Shown here piece after piece: positions 1 through 5,428 of a stretch of 6,414 nucleotides of DNA. Under the pieces are notes generated by a model. The model was not told where the DNA came from. It saw only the letters and a program-made list of their open reading frames with translations, and searched no databases. Each line of letters opens with the position of its first letter. Position 1 is the stretch's first letter. This stretch comes from Candidatus Segetimicrobium genomatis (GTDB lineage Bacteria; Sysuimicrobiota; Sysuimicrobiia; Sysuimicrobiales; Segetimicrobiaceae): contig VBAO01000141.1 in assembly GCA_005883865.1 (NCBI GenBank), positions 2,730-9,143 of the forward strand, given 5' to 3'. The position numbers were made by a program, and so were the translations under genes.

Positions 1-172
1 GCCGCCGCGCCCCACCCGCCCGCCTTCGCCCTGCCGGCCCGGGGTCTCTGCCGGCCGTCCGCATGGGCGAAATCCCAGGTCCGGAACCGGCTCCCCCAGG
101 GGCAATAAATGGTTGAGCCCCCTGAGGGGAAGGGAAAGGAGCCGGGTCCAGGATCGGCAGGGACCACCCATT
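1..172. other. Upstream flank without a supported gene
   Basis: No convincing gene is visible. Three forward frames are open from the window edge: one closes at 108 (TAA), one at 116 (TGA), and the third runs into the GGDEF/EAL gene. The first two could be the Pro/Ala-rich tail of an upstream protein, but this composition is also what GC-rich non-coding DNA yields. I see no promoter with recognisable boxes. The stem-loop at 83-149 is the main structure. Confidence 0.4.
83..149 (+). promoter_or_regulatory. Possible structured 5' leader of the c-di-GMP gene
   Basis: Bases 83-94 can pair with 138-149 in 11 of 12 positions (one A-G mismatch at 86/146), giving a GC-rich outer stem. Inside it, 99-103 (GGGGC) can pair with 117-121 (GCCCC) around an AT-rich 13-base loop, or alternatively 119-122 can pair with 126-129 across a TGA loop. 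The two inner pairings exclude each other, so a switch is conceivable. The element ends 23 bases before the GTG start at 173. It does not match the GEMM-type c-di-GMP riboswitch consensus as I remember it, and GC-rich DNA gives chance helices, so an RNA function is inference only. If it is a leader, translation must start downstream of it. Confidence 0.3.
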
Positions 173-2773
173 GTGAGCACCGCGCCTATGGGGCCCCCGG
201 CACCCGAACAGGCCGGGGAAAGCGCACATCAACAGGCCGTCGTGGCCACCCTGAGCCAGCACGCGCTCTCGGGCACCGATGCGTCCTCGCTGATGAACGA
301 GGCCGTCGCCGCTATCGCCGAGGCCCTCAAGGTCCCGTACTGCAGCATCCTGGAACGGATCCCGGGAACCCAGGACCTCCGCGTGTCCGCCGGGGTCGCC
401 CGCAAGGGCGCCCCCCGCAAGTCCACTGCGATCTCCGGCGATCCCGCCTCGCAGGCCGGGCACACCATCACCTCCGGTCAGCCGGTGGTCGTCGAGGACT
501 ACCGCAAAGAAACGCGATTCAAGACCGCCCCCTTCCACGACGCCAACCTGGTGGTCAGCGGGATGACCGTGCCGATCCCGGGTCGGGAGGCGCCGCTCGG
601 GGTCCTGGCCGTGGGGTCGCTCGCCCGGCGCGTGTTCGTCGTGGAGGAGGTCGGCTTTCTCCTGGCCGTGTCGAGCGTGCTGGCCGCCGCGGTCGACCGC
701 CACAAAGCGGAGATGACGCTCAAGGAAACCAACCAGCAGCTGCAGGCGCTCGTCCACGCCTCGCCGCTCGCGGTGATCGCGCTCGACCCCAGCGGATTCG
801 TCCGCAGCTGGAACCCCACCGCGGAGCGGATCTTCGGCTGGACCGCGGCCGAGGTCTTCGGACAGCCCGACCCCATCCTGGCCCAGAGTCCCCGGGAAGA
901 GATCTTCAAGCTACTCGACCGGGCGCTCCATGGCGAGGCGTCCACCGACGTCGTCACGCAGGTGGCGAAGAAGGACGGCACCCCGCTCGAGGTCATGGTC
1001 TCTGTGGGTCCGATCCTCGGCGGCGATGGGGCGGTCGGCGGACTCATCGCCGTGATCGCCGATGTGACCGAGCGCAGGAGGGCCGAGGCGGCGCGGGCGC
1101 AACTGACCGAGATCATCGAAACGACCACCGACTGCGTGATCATCACCAACATCCCGGGGCGGGGGTTCTTCGTCAACCGGGCCGGCCGGCTGATGCTGGG
1201 GATGGGCATGGACGAGGACGTCTCCGGGATCGCCCTGCCCGATCTGTACCCTGGGGAGAGCCGGGGATTCATCGTCAACGAGGTCATCCCGGCCGCTGTT
1301 CGCGACGGTGGATGGAGCGGGGAGACGATCCTGGTCAACCGCGACGGCCGCGAAGTCCCCGTCTCGATGGTCATGATCGCGCATAAGGGGCCGGACGACG
1401 AGATCGAGTTCTTCTCCATCATCGCCCGCGACATCAGCGAGCAGAAGCGGCTCGAGACGACCCTGGTGCGGCAGGCCACCCAGGATCCGCTGACGGACCT
1501 GAACAACCGGCGGCGCCTCGAGGAAGAGCTGAACCTGTCGCTCGCCGAGTCCCGCAGGTACGGGGTCCACGGCGCATTGATGTTCCTCGACCTGGACCAG
1601 TTCAAGCAGATCAACGACAGCCTCGGCCATCTCGCCGGGGACCAGCTCCTCGTCCGGGTCGCCAAGCTGCTCCGGGAGCGGCTGCGGGAGACCGACGTCC
1701 TCGCGCGGTTGGGCGGCGACGAGTTCGCCGTCCTGCTCCCGCACACCAACGCCGATCAGGCGCAGGCGGTCGCCGGGAAGATCCTGGAGGCCCTCCAGAA
1801 TACCGCGGTCGCCGCGAAGGGCCACACCACCGGGGTGACCGCCAGCATCGGCATCGCGCTCTTCCCCGAGCACGGCGTCACCGCGGCCGATCTGCTCGCC
1901 CGCGCCGACCTGGCGATGTACCAGTCGAAGGAAGGCGGCCGGAACCGGGTCAACCTCTACAAACCCGATAGGCAGGCTGCCACAGTCTCCCGCACCGACT
2001 GGCAACGGCGGATCCAGCAGGCGCTCGAGGAGGATCTCTTCGTGCTGACCGCCCAGCCGATCCTCGACCTGCGCGACCGCCGCATCTCGCAGTACGAGCT
2101 CCTGCTCCGGATGTTGGGCGAGGGGGGGAAGATCATCCCGCCGGGCGTCTTCCTCGATACGGCCGAGCGACTCGGGCTGATCCACGGCATCGACCGGTGG
2201 GTGGCGCGCCAGGCGATTCGCCTGCTCGGCGCGCACAAGAAGAAAGGACGCACGCTCACCCTGGTCACCAACGTCTCCGCCAGGACCTTAGAGGACCCCG
2301 AGATCGTGCCGATGATCAAGCGCGAGCTCGAAGCCTGCGCCGTCAACCCCGGCTGCCTGGGCATGGAAATGTCCGAGGCGTCGGCCATCTCCAACATCGA
2401 CAAGGCGGCGAAGTTCGCGGCGGCGCTCAAGCAACTCGGCTGCCGGGTGGGGCTCGACGATTTCGGGGTGGGGTTCGCCTCGTTCCACCGCTTGAAGCAT
2501 CTGCCGGTCGATTACCTCAAAATCGACGGCAGCTTCATTCGCGATCTCCCCAACGACACCACCAACCAGCAACTGGTCCGGGCGATGGTGGAGGTGGCGC
2601 GCGCGTTCGGCAAGCAGACGATCGCGAAGTTCGTGAGCGATGCCGAGACCCTGCAGCTCCTTCAGGCGTTCGGCGTCGACTTCGCGCAGGGCTTCCACAT
2701 CGGCGCCGAGGCGAAGGAGATCACGTCCCTCGCCCTCGACCGGCCCCCCGCCGGCGCGACCCGGGCGGGGTAA
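173..2773 (+). CDS. GAF-PAS-PAS-GGDEF-EAL cyclic-di-GMP signalling protein
   Basis: Large soluble signalling protein, about 866 residues from the GTG at 173, with no signal peptide or membrane segment. Domain order, numbered from that GTG: GAF about 22-178, short helical linker, PAS about 185-302, PAS about 308-428, GGDEF about 432-592, EAL about 611-860. The cyclase site is intact (GGDEF 514-518, metal Asp in FLDLD, IND substrate motif), and an RxxD inhibitory I-site (RETD, 505-508) lies exactly five residues upstream. Diguanylate cyclase activity from GTP with product inhibition is therefore expected. The EAL domain keeps Glu642 (YELLL), Asn700, Glu732/735, Asp762-763 (DDFG), Lys783 and Gln839. 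However, the usual AEGVE/AEFVE stretch reads AKFVS (Lys819, Ser822), so phosphodiesterase activity is doubtful. The GAF and PAS domains presumably sense a ligand, redox state or light; the signal is unknown. Start choice is uncertain: TTG 113 and ATG 188 are also in frame, and none has a strong ribosome site. GTG 173 has a weak CAGGGA eight bases upstream and lies outside the leader hairpin. Confidence 0.93.
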   Translation: MSTAPMGPPAPEQAGESAHQQAVVATLSQHALSGTDASSLMNEAVAAIAEALKVPYCSILERIPGTQDLRVSAGVARKGAPRKSTAISGDPASQAGHTITSGQPVVVEDYRKETRFKTAPFHDANLVVSGMTVPIPGREAPLGVLAVGSLARRVFVVEEVGFLLAVSSVLAAAVDRHKAEMTLKETNQQLQALVHASPLAVIALDPSGFVRSWNPTAERIFGWTAAEVFGQPDPILAQSPREEIFKLLDRALHGEASTDVVTQVAKKDGTPLEVMVSVGPILGGDGAVGGLIAVIADVTERRRAEAARAQLTEIIETTTDCVIITNIPGRGFFVNRAGRLMLGMGMDEDVSGIALPDLYPGESRGFIVNEVIPAAVRDGGWSGETILVNRDGREVPVSMVMIAHKGPDDEIEFFSIIARDISEQKRLETTLVRQATQDPLTDLNNRRRLEEELNLSLAESRRYGVHGALMFLDLDQFKQINDSLGHLAGDQLLVRVAKLLRERLRETDVLARLGGDEFAVLLPHTNADQAQAVAGKILEALQNTAVAAKGHTTGVTASIGIALFPEHGVTAADLLARADLAMYQSKEGGRNRVNLYKPDRQAATVSRTDWQRRIQQALEEDLFVLTAQPILDLRDRRISQYELLLRMLGEGGKIIPPGVFLDTAERLGLIHGIDRWVARQAIRLLGAHKKKGRTLTLVTNVSARTLEDPEIVPMIKRELEACAVNPGCLGMEMSEASAISNIDKAAKFAAALKQLGCRVGLDDFGVGFASFHRLKHLPVDYLKIDGSFIRDLPNDTTNQQLVRAMVEVARAFGKQTIAKFVSDAETLQLLQAFGVDFAQGFHIGAEAKEITSLALDRPPAGATRAG

Positions 2774-3176
2774 CGCGCGACCCCCGCAGGCGGGCCACGC
2801 GCGCCGCGGCCTGCCGTCCGCGGTTGGCCCCGAGGAGCGTCCAGATCCGTCGGTAGATCGCCCTGAGTCCCATGCGAGTGTCGGGGTCGAACCGGCAGCC
2901 CCCGGTCACGTAGTCGTGGAGGAGGGTCAGCGCCACCCCCGACGGCATCCGCCGTAGCGTCCGCTCGCCGACCCGCGCCACCGTTTCCAGTTCGACGATC
3001 GCCTCTTCCAAACGCTCGTCCCGCAGTTCTTCCTCGGCGCGCTGGCGGCGGGCGTGCACGAGCTCGTGCACGATGGTGAACCGCTTCTCCGGCTCGGAGA
3101 GGCCGGCCTCTACCCAGATCTCGTTCCCGTCCTCGCCCATGTGGACCAGGCCGGCGAAATCCGCATCGGGGCGCAC
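2721..3176 (-). CDS. Small HExxH metallopeptidase-like protein
   Basis: Predicted 151-residue cytosolic protein. Residues 37-41 are HELVH, preceded by EKRFTIV, the typical beta-strand/helix entry of ImmA/IrrE-like (M78/DUF955) and related zinc peptidases. The acidic helix at 54-62 supplies candidate third zinc ligands (Glu57, Glu58 or Glu62), as in gluzincins. A second conserved-looking block at 83-115 (LTLLHDYVTGG, then an Arg/Leu-rich helix) is one I do not recognise. The tail from about 120 is Arg/Gly/Ala-rich and probably disordered; the codons for its last 17 residues and the stop (2721-2773) lie antisense to the end of the GGDEF/EAL gene. No XRE-type regulator or toxin partner sits beside it, unlike many ImmA genes. 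The GTG start at 3176 has no Shine-Dalgarno, while a strong one (GGAGGAG) precedes an ATG at 3229 in another frame, so the true N-terminus may be longer and interrupted by a frameshift. Zinc binding is likely from the motif; substrate and role are unknown. Confidence 0.65.
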   Translation of the reverse strand: MRPDADFAGLVHMGEDGNEIWVEAGLSEPEKRFTIVHELVHARRQRAEEELRDERLEEAIVELETVARVGERTLRRMPSGVALTLLHDYVTGGCRFDPDTRMGLRAIYRRIWTLLGANRGRQAAARVARLRGSRVTPPGSRRRGAGRGRGT

Positions 3177-3331
3177 GGTAGGCGCGTGAGCGCGTGCTCG
3201 GGCCGGGCGCGTTTCGTCCGCTTCGGCATACGCTCCTCCGTCGTTCTTCCCCTGCCAGTGCCCGCAGCGCTCGCCGCCTGGGTGTCGACGGGAGGGCGAT
3301 CCCGGGTCACGCCGAACTACCTCCAGGCGTG
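3177..3331. other. Divergent intergenic gap between metallopeptidase and Nudix genes
   Basis: This 155-base stretch separates the two divergent genes and should hold both promoters, but I see no convincing -35/-10 pair on either strand. On the minus strand, 3239-3233 reads GGAGGAG, an excellent ribosome site five bases (counted from GGAGG) ahead of an ATG at 3229-3227. That ATG opens a 39-codon frame ending at 3110, inside the metallopeptidase gene but in a different frame. An in-frame GTG at 3194 would lengthen the Nudix protein by 46 Arg/Pro-rich residues, which I consider non-coding. Confidence 0.5.
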
Positions 3332-3808
3332 ATGCAGACCCCGATCGTCGCGTGGTGCTGGCGCGCGCTTCCGCTGTGGGGGAAGCGCGTGCTCCTCTGG
3401 TTGTTTAATACCCATTTCATCGTCGGAACTGTCGCGGTCGTCCACGACGAAAACGGACGCGTGCTCGTGGCCAGGCACACGTATCGAACCCGCGCGCCCT
3501 GGGCGCTTCCCGGGGGATGGGTGCGGCGCGGCGAAAACCCCGCGGAGGCCGTGGTCCGGGAGATCCGCGAGGAAACGACGCTCGAGGTCGAGGTCCTCAC
3601 CCCGCTCACCGTGCAGATGGAGAGCCCGATGCACATGACCGTGATCTACGACGCGCGGCTGATCGGCGGCGCCTTCCGCCCGAGCGCCGAAGTGGCCGAG
3701 GTTCGATTCCTGGAGCCGGGGATCTGGCCTGAGGGATTGCGCGAGGACCATCGCGCAATCCTCGAAGTGTTCGGACGGCGGCCCGCGCGCGACCCCACCA
3801 TCGCGTAA
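3332..3808 (+). CDS. Nudix hydrolase
   Basis: Predicted 158-residue enzyme of the Nudix superfamily, which hydrolyses nucleoside diphosphates linked to another group, such as oxidised dNTPs, ADP-ribose or nucleotide sugars, using Mg2+ or Mn2+. The Nudix box spans residues 62-84: Gly62, Glu68, then REIREE at 76-81 with the metal-binding glutamates in place. The usual Gly of the REUXEEXGU motif is Thr83. Before it comes the normal beta-strand (TVAVVHDENGRVLVAR) and LPGGW. The first 30 residues are Trp/Leu-rich (RALPLWGKRVLLWLF), resembling the N-terminus of single-domain Nudix proteins I recall rather than a true membrane segment. ATG 3332, next to a GTG at 3329, gives a family-typical length, although its ribosome site is weak. 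The substrate cannot be assigned. The gene stands alone, ending 55 bases before the tRNA. A perfect inverted repeat lies in its 3' coding end. Confidence 0.9.
   Translation: MQTPIVAWCWRALPLWGKRVLLWLFNTHFIVGTVAVVHDENGRVLVARHTYRTRAPWALPGGWVRRGENPAEAVVREIREETTLEVEVLTPLTVQMESPMHMTVIYDARLIGGAFRPSAEVAEVRFLEPGIWPEGLREDHRAILEVFGRRPARDPTIA
3734..3761. repeat. Perfect 11-bp inverted repeat inside the Nudix gene
   Basis: GGATTGCGCGA at 3734-3744 is followed, after the six-base loop GGACCA, by its exact reverse complement at 3751-3761. It lies within codons for GLREDHRAIL, 47 bases before the stop. No T-run follows on either strand, so it does not look like a standard intrinsic terminator. It may be an RNA hairpin affecting mRNA stability or Rho-dependent ending, or a chance product of codon choice. 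Confidence 0.5.
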
Positions 3809-3816
3809 CGCCCTCT

Positions 3817-3844
3817 TTGCGGAACGTCCGGGGTATGGTAGTGT
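3817..3844 (+). promoter_or_regulatory. Weak candidate promoter for tRNA-Glu
   Basis: TTGCGG at 3817-3822 is followed after 16 bases by TAGTGT at 3839-3844, with an overlapping alternative -10, TATGGT, at 3834-3839. Transcription would start near 3851, about a dozen bases before the mature tRNA. Each hexamer matches the sigma-70 consensus only partly, so this is a positional inference. Confidence 0.25.
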
Positions 3845-3863
3845 GGGAGCCGGAAGGAACCGC

Positions 3864-3941
3864 GCCCCCATCGTCTAGCCTGGTCTAGGACATCGGCCCT
3901 TCAAGCCGGTAACGCGAGTTCGAATCTCGCTGGGGGCACCA
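3864..3941 (+). tRNA. tRNA-Glu (anticodon UUC)
   Basis: The 78-base gene folds into a full cloverleaf: acceptor stem GCCCCCA/TGGGGGC, D stem GTCT/GGAC with an 11-base loop carrying GG, anticodon stem TCGGC/GCCGG, a four-base variable loop TAAC, and T stem GCGAG/CTCGC around TTCGAAT. Discriminator A3938 is followed by encoded CCA (3939-3941). The seven-base anticodon loop is CCTTCAA, placing anticodon TTC at 3900-3902, which reads GAA/GAG. The stem lengths match E. coli tRNA-Glu as I recall it. The oddity is C at position 33 (base 3899), where U is almost universal. The tRNA would supply glutamate for translation and possibly for glutamyl-tRNA-dependent haem synthesis. Confidence 0.95.
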
Positions 3942-3963
3942 CCGGGACTGGTGGCGGGCGCGC

Positions 3964-5289
3964 CTACACGCCGACGCCCTGCTCGATGTAGGCGCGACGC
4001 TCACGCTCCGTGCGGAGCGGCCGAGGCCGCGGGAGGTCGCACAGGAACCGGTAGTCGTCGGGGGTGTCGCCGGCGAGGTGCCGGGCGAGCAGGTAGCCGT
4101 GGTAATGCCCCGCCACGACCCCGCTCCCGTTGTAGCCGACGCTCGCAAAGATGTGATCCGCTCCCAGCGGTCCGAACACGACGTGTCCGTTCTCCGTATG
4201 GGCCGAGATGCAGTGCCAGCGATCCTCGATCGCGAGGCCCCGCACCCACGGGTACCGGACGATGTAGGCGGCCCGGGACTGCTCGTACGCGTTGTCGAGG
4301 TCGGGCCAGACGCTCGAGTTCCGGGCCGCATAGCCGAGGGTCTCCCGCATCGTGACCCGGCCATCCTTCGAGAGCCGCATCGTGTGCGTCCTGACCCCCA
4401 CCTCGAGCCGGGCTGGCCAGGCGGCGAGCCCGTACGCGGCGACCTCAGCCTCGTCGAGCGGCCGGCTGAGGAGCACCGCGTGGTGAACGGGAATCACGGA
4501 GCCCCGGCCGAACCCCAGGCGCGGGGTATAGGCGTTTGTGGCGAGGACGACTCGATCCGCCGTCACCGTCCCGCGCCGAGTGGTGAGGCGCGCCGGCCGC
4601 GTGGAGTCCACATCCACGACCGGGCTCCGCTCGTAAATCGGCACCCCGGCCCGGAGCGCGGCGGCGGCCAACCCCGACATCAGCTTTCCCGGATGCAGGC
4701 GCCACCGGGTGCGGAGCCCGCACGCGCCGGCGTAGAACTCGGTCCGGATCTGCTCCGCAAGGGCCGCCCCATCCAGCCATTCGGCCGCGACCCCGAGCGC
4801 CCGCCACCCCTCGCCCTGCGCCCTGAGCGCGGAGGCCTGGCCCGCATCCGCCAGCAGCAGCGTGTCGCCGGGTAGGACGTCGCAGTCGATCGCTTCCTCG
4901 GCGAGGAACGCCATCAGGCGGTCGTACCCGCGGCGGCCCAGGTCTCGGAACCGGCGCGCCAGTTCCGCGTCGATGAGCATGTGCCGGCGCCAGCCGGCAT
5001 AGTACGCGCCGAAGAGGCCGGAGTTCCGCGAGCTGGCCCCGGACCCCGGCCGGTGCGCCTCGACGACGGCCACCCGGAGGCCGGGCGCATGGCGCCTGAG
5101 GTAGTAGCCGCATGCGAGGCCGGTGAAGCCGCCCCCGATGATCGCCACATCGACGCGGAGGTCGGTCTCGATCCTGGGGCACGCCGGGACGGCGGGCGCG
5201 TCCTTCGCCCAGAAGCCGGGCTCCCGGACCTCGTCGCGTTCGGCGCCCAGGGCGGCATGCCCGGCCGCGCGCCGCGCCCGCGTCATCAT
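3964..5289 (-). CDS. FAD-dependent oxidoreductase, DAO family (amine/amino-acid oxidase-like)
   Basis: Predicted 441-residue cytosolic flavoprotein of the D-amino-acid oxidase (DAO) superfamily, closest in pattern to gamma-glutamylputrescine oxidase/glycine oxidase-type enzymes, which oxidise a C-N bond to an imine and pass electrons to O2 or a carrier. The Rossmann FAD motif GGGFTG is at 52-57, after a hydrophobic strand (DVAII) and ahead of the acidic strand end VVEA. The second FAD signature, SGASSRNSG, is at 83-91. Also present are the mid-domain HPGKLMSGLAAAA block (199-211), VVLATNAYTP (247-256) and the C-terminal FAD-contacting GYNGSG (385-390). Length is normal for the family and no twin-arginine signal is seen. 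Substrate is not predictable; no puu-type neighbours are present. The start ATG 5289, followed directly by a second ATG, has GGAG 11 bases upstream and overlaps (ATGA) the stop of a nine-codon upstream frame. The gene runs towards the tRNA with a 22-base gap and diverges from the TSUP gene. Confidence 0.93.
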   Translation of the reverse strand: MMTRARRAAGHAALGAERDEVREPGFWAKDAPAVPACPRIETDLRVDVAIIGGGFTGLACGYYLRRHAPGLRVAVVEAHRPGSGASSRNSGLFGAYYAGWRRHMLIDAELARRFRDLGRRGYDRLMAFLAEEAIDCDVLPGDTLLLADAGQASALRAQGEGWRALGVAAEWLDGAALAEQIRTEFYAGACGLRTRWRLHPGKLMSGLAAAALRAGVPIYERSPVVDVDSTRPARLTTRRGTVTADRVVLATNAYTPRLGFGRGSVIPVHHAVLLSRPLDEAEVAAYGLAAWPARLEVGVRTHTMRLSKDGRVTMRETLGYAARNSSVWPDLDNAYEQSRAAYIVRYPWVRGLAIEDRWHCISAHTENGHVVFGPLGADHIFASVGYNGSGVVAGHYHGYLLARHLAGDTPDDYRFLCDLPRPRPLRTERERRAYIEQGVGV

Positions 5290-5309
5290 GCCCGCTTCTT
5301 CTCCGGCCT

Positions 5310-5334
5310 GCCCATCGCTCCTTCAGCGATGGGC
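5310..5334 (-). promoter_or_regulatory. Perfect 10-bp inverted repeat upstream of the oxidoreductase
   Basis: GCCCATCGCT (5310-5319) and AGCGATGGGC (5325-5334) are exact reverse complements around a five-base loop. Read on the minus strand, the loop GAAGG begins a Shine-Dalgarno-like GAAGGAG (5324-5318), and an ATG (5315-5313) lies in the distal arm. That ATG opens a nine-codon frame, MGRPEKKRA, whose TGA overlaps the oxidoreductase ATG. The repeat could be an RNA hairpin controlling initiation or a repressor operator in the shared divergent region. There is no T-run to support a terminator. The repeat is certain; its function is inference. Confidence 0.4.
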
Positions 5335-5381
5335 GTCCGCGGCGTCTCTCTCGGCGCGCCAGAGGAGAGCCCGCGCGCGCA

Positions 5382-5387
5382 TAGAAT
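5382..5387 (+). promoter_or_regulatory. Candidate -10 element for the TSUP operon
   Basis: TAGAAT matches the sigma-70 -10 consensus in five of six positions and lies in a short AT-richer patch, 41 bases before the GTG start. No recognisable -35 hexamer is present 16-18 bases upstream, so the call rests on one box. The rest of the 5290-5428 gap shows only the inverted repeat and the ribosome site. Confidence 0.3.
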
Positions 5388-5417
5388 CCGCTTCCCCGTA
5401 TCTGTCGTGGGGCGCGC

Positions 5418-5422
5418 GGGAG
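5418..5422 (+). promoter_or_regulatory. Ribosome binding site deciding the TSUP start
   Basis: GGGAG ends six bases before the GTG at 5429, an ideal spacing. The reading frame is open for roughly 300 bases further upstream without membrane-protein character, so this site fixes the start at GTG 5429. Confidence 0.6.
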
Positions 5423-5428
5423 AACCCA

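Noticed and set aside
31..56. Nine-base direct repeat CTGCCGGCC at 31-39 and 48-56
   Set aside because: Short, GC-only and near the window edge; expected by chance in DNA of this composition.
113..172. TTG 113 as start of the GGDEF/EAL gene, adding 20 residues
   Set aside because: The added residues are Arg/Gly-rich with no domain content and lie inside the stem-loop; AGGGG is ten bases away. Not excluded, only less likely than GTG 173.
109..1386. Long forward frame from ATG 109 overlapping the GGDEF/EAL gene
   Set aside because: Low-complexity Arg/Gly/Pro product in a shifted frame; the other frame contains unmistakable GAF, PAS, GGDEF and EAL motifs.
3864..3941. Reading the anticodon as UCA (selenocysteine or suppressor tRNA), which would restore U33
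   Set aside because: Shifting the loop by one base breaks the anticodon stem, whereas UUC gives five pairs, and the rest of the body is tRNA-Glu-like.
3939..3954. CCACC...GGTGG hairpin just after the tRNA as a terminator
   Set aside because: Only a five-base stem, it includes the encoded CCA end, and no T-run follows on either strand.
5123..5428. Upstream extension of the TSUP reading frame
   Set aside because: Lies antisense to the oxidoreductase N-terminus, has no hydrophobic or signal character, and the GTG at 5429 has an ideal ribosome site.
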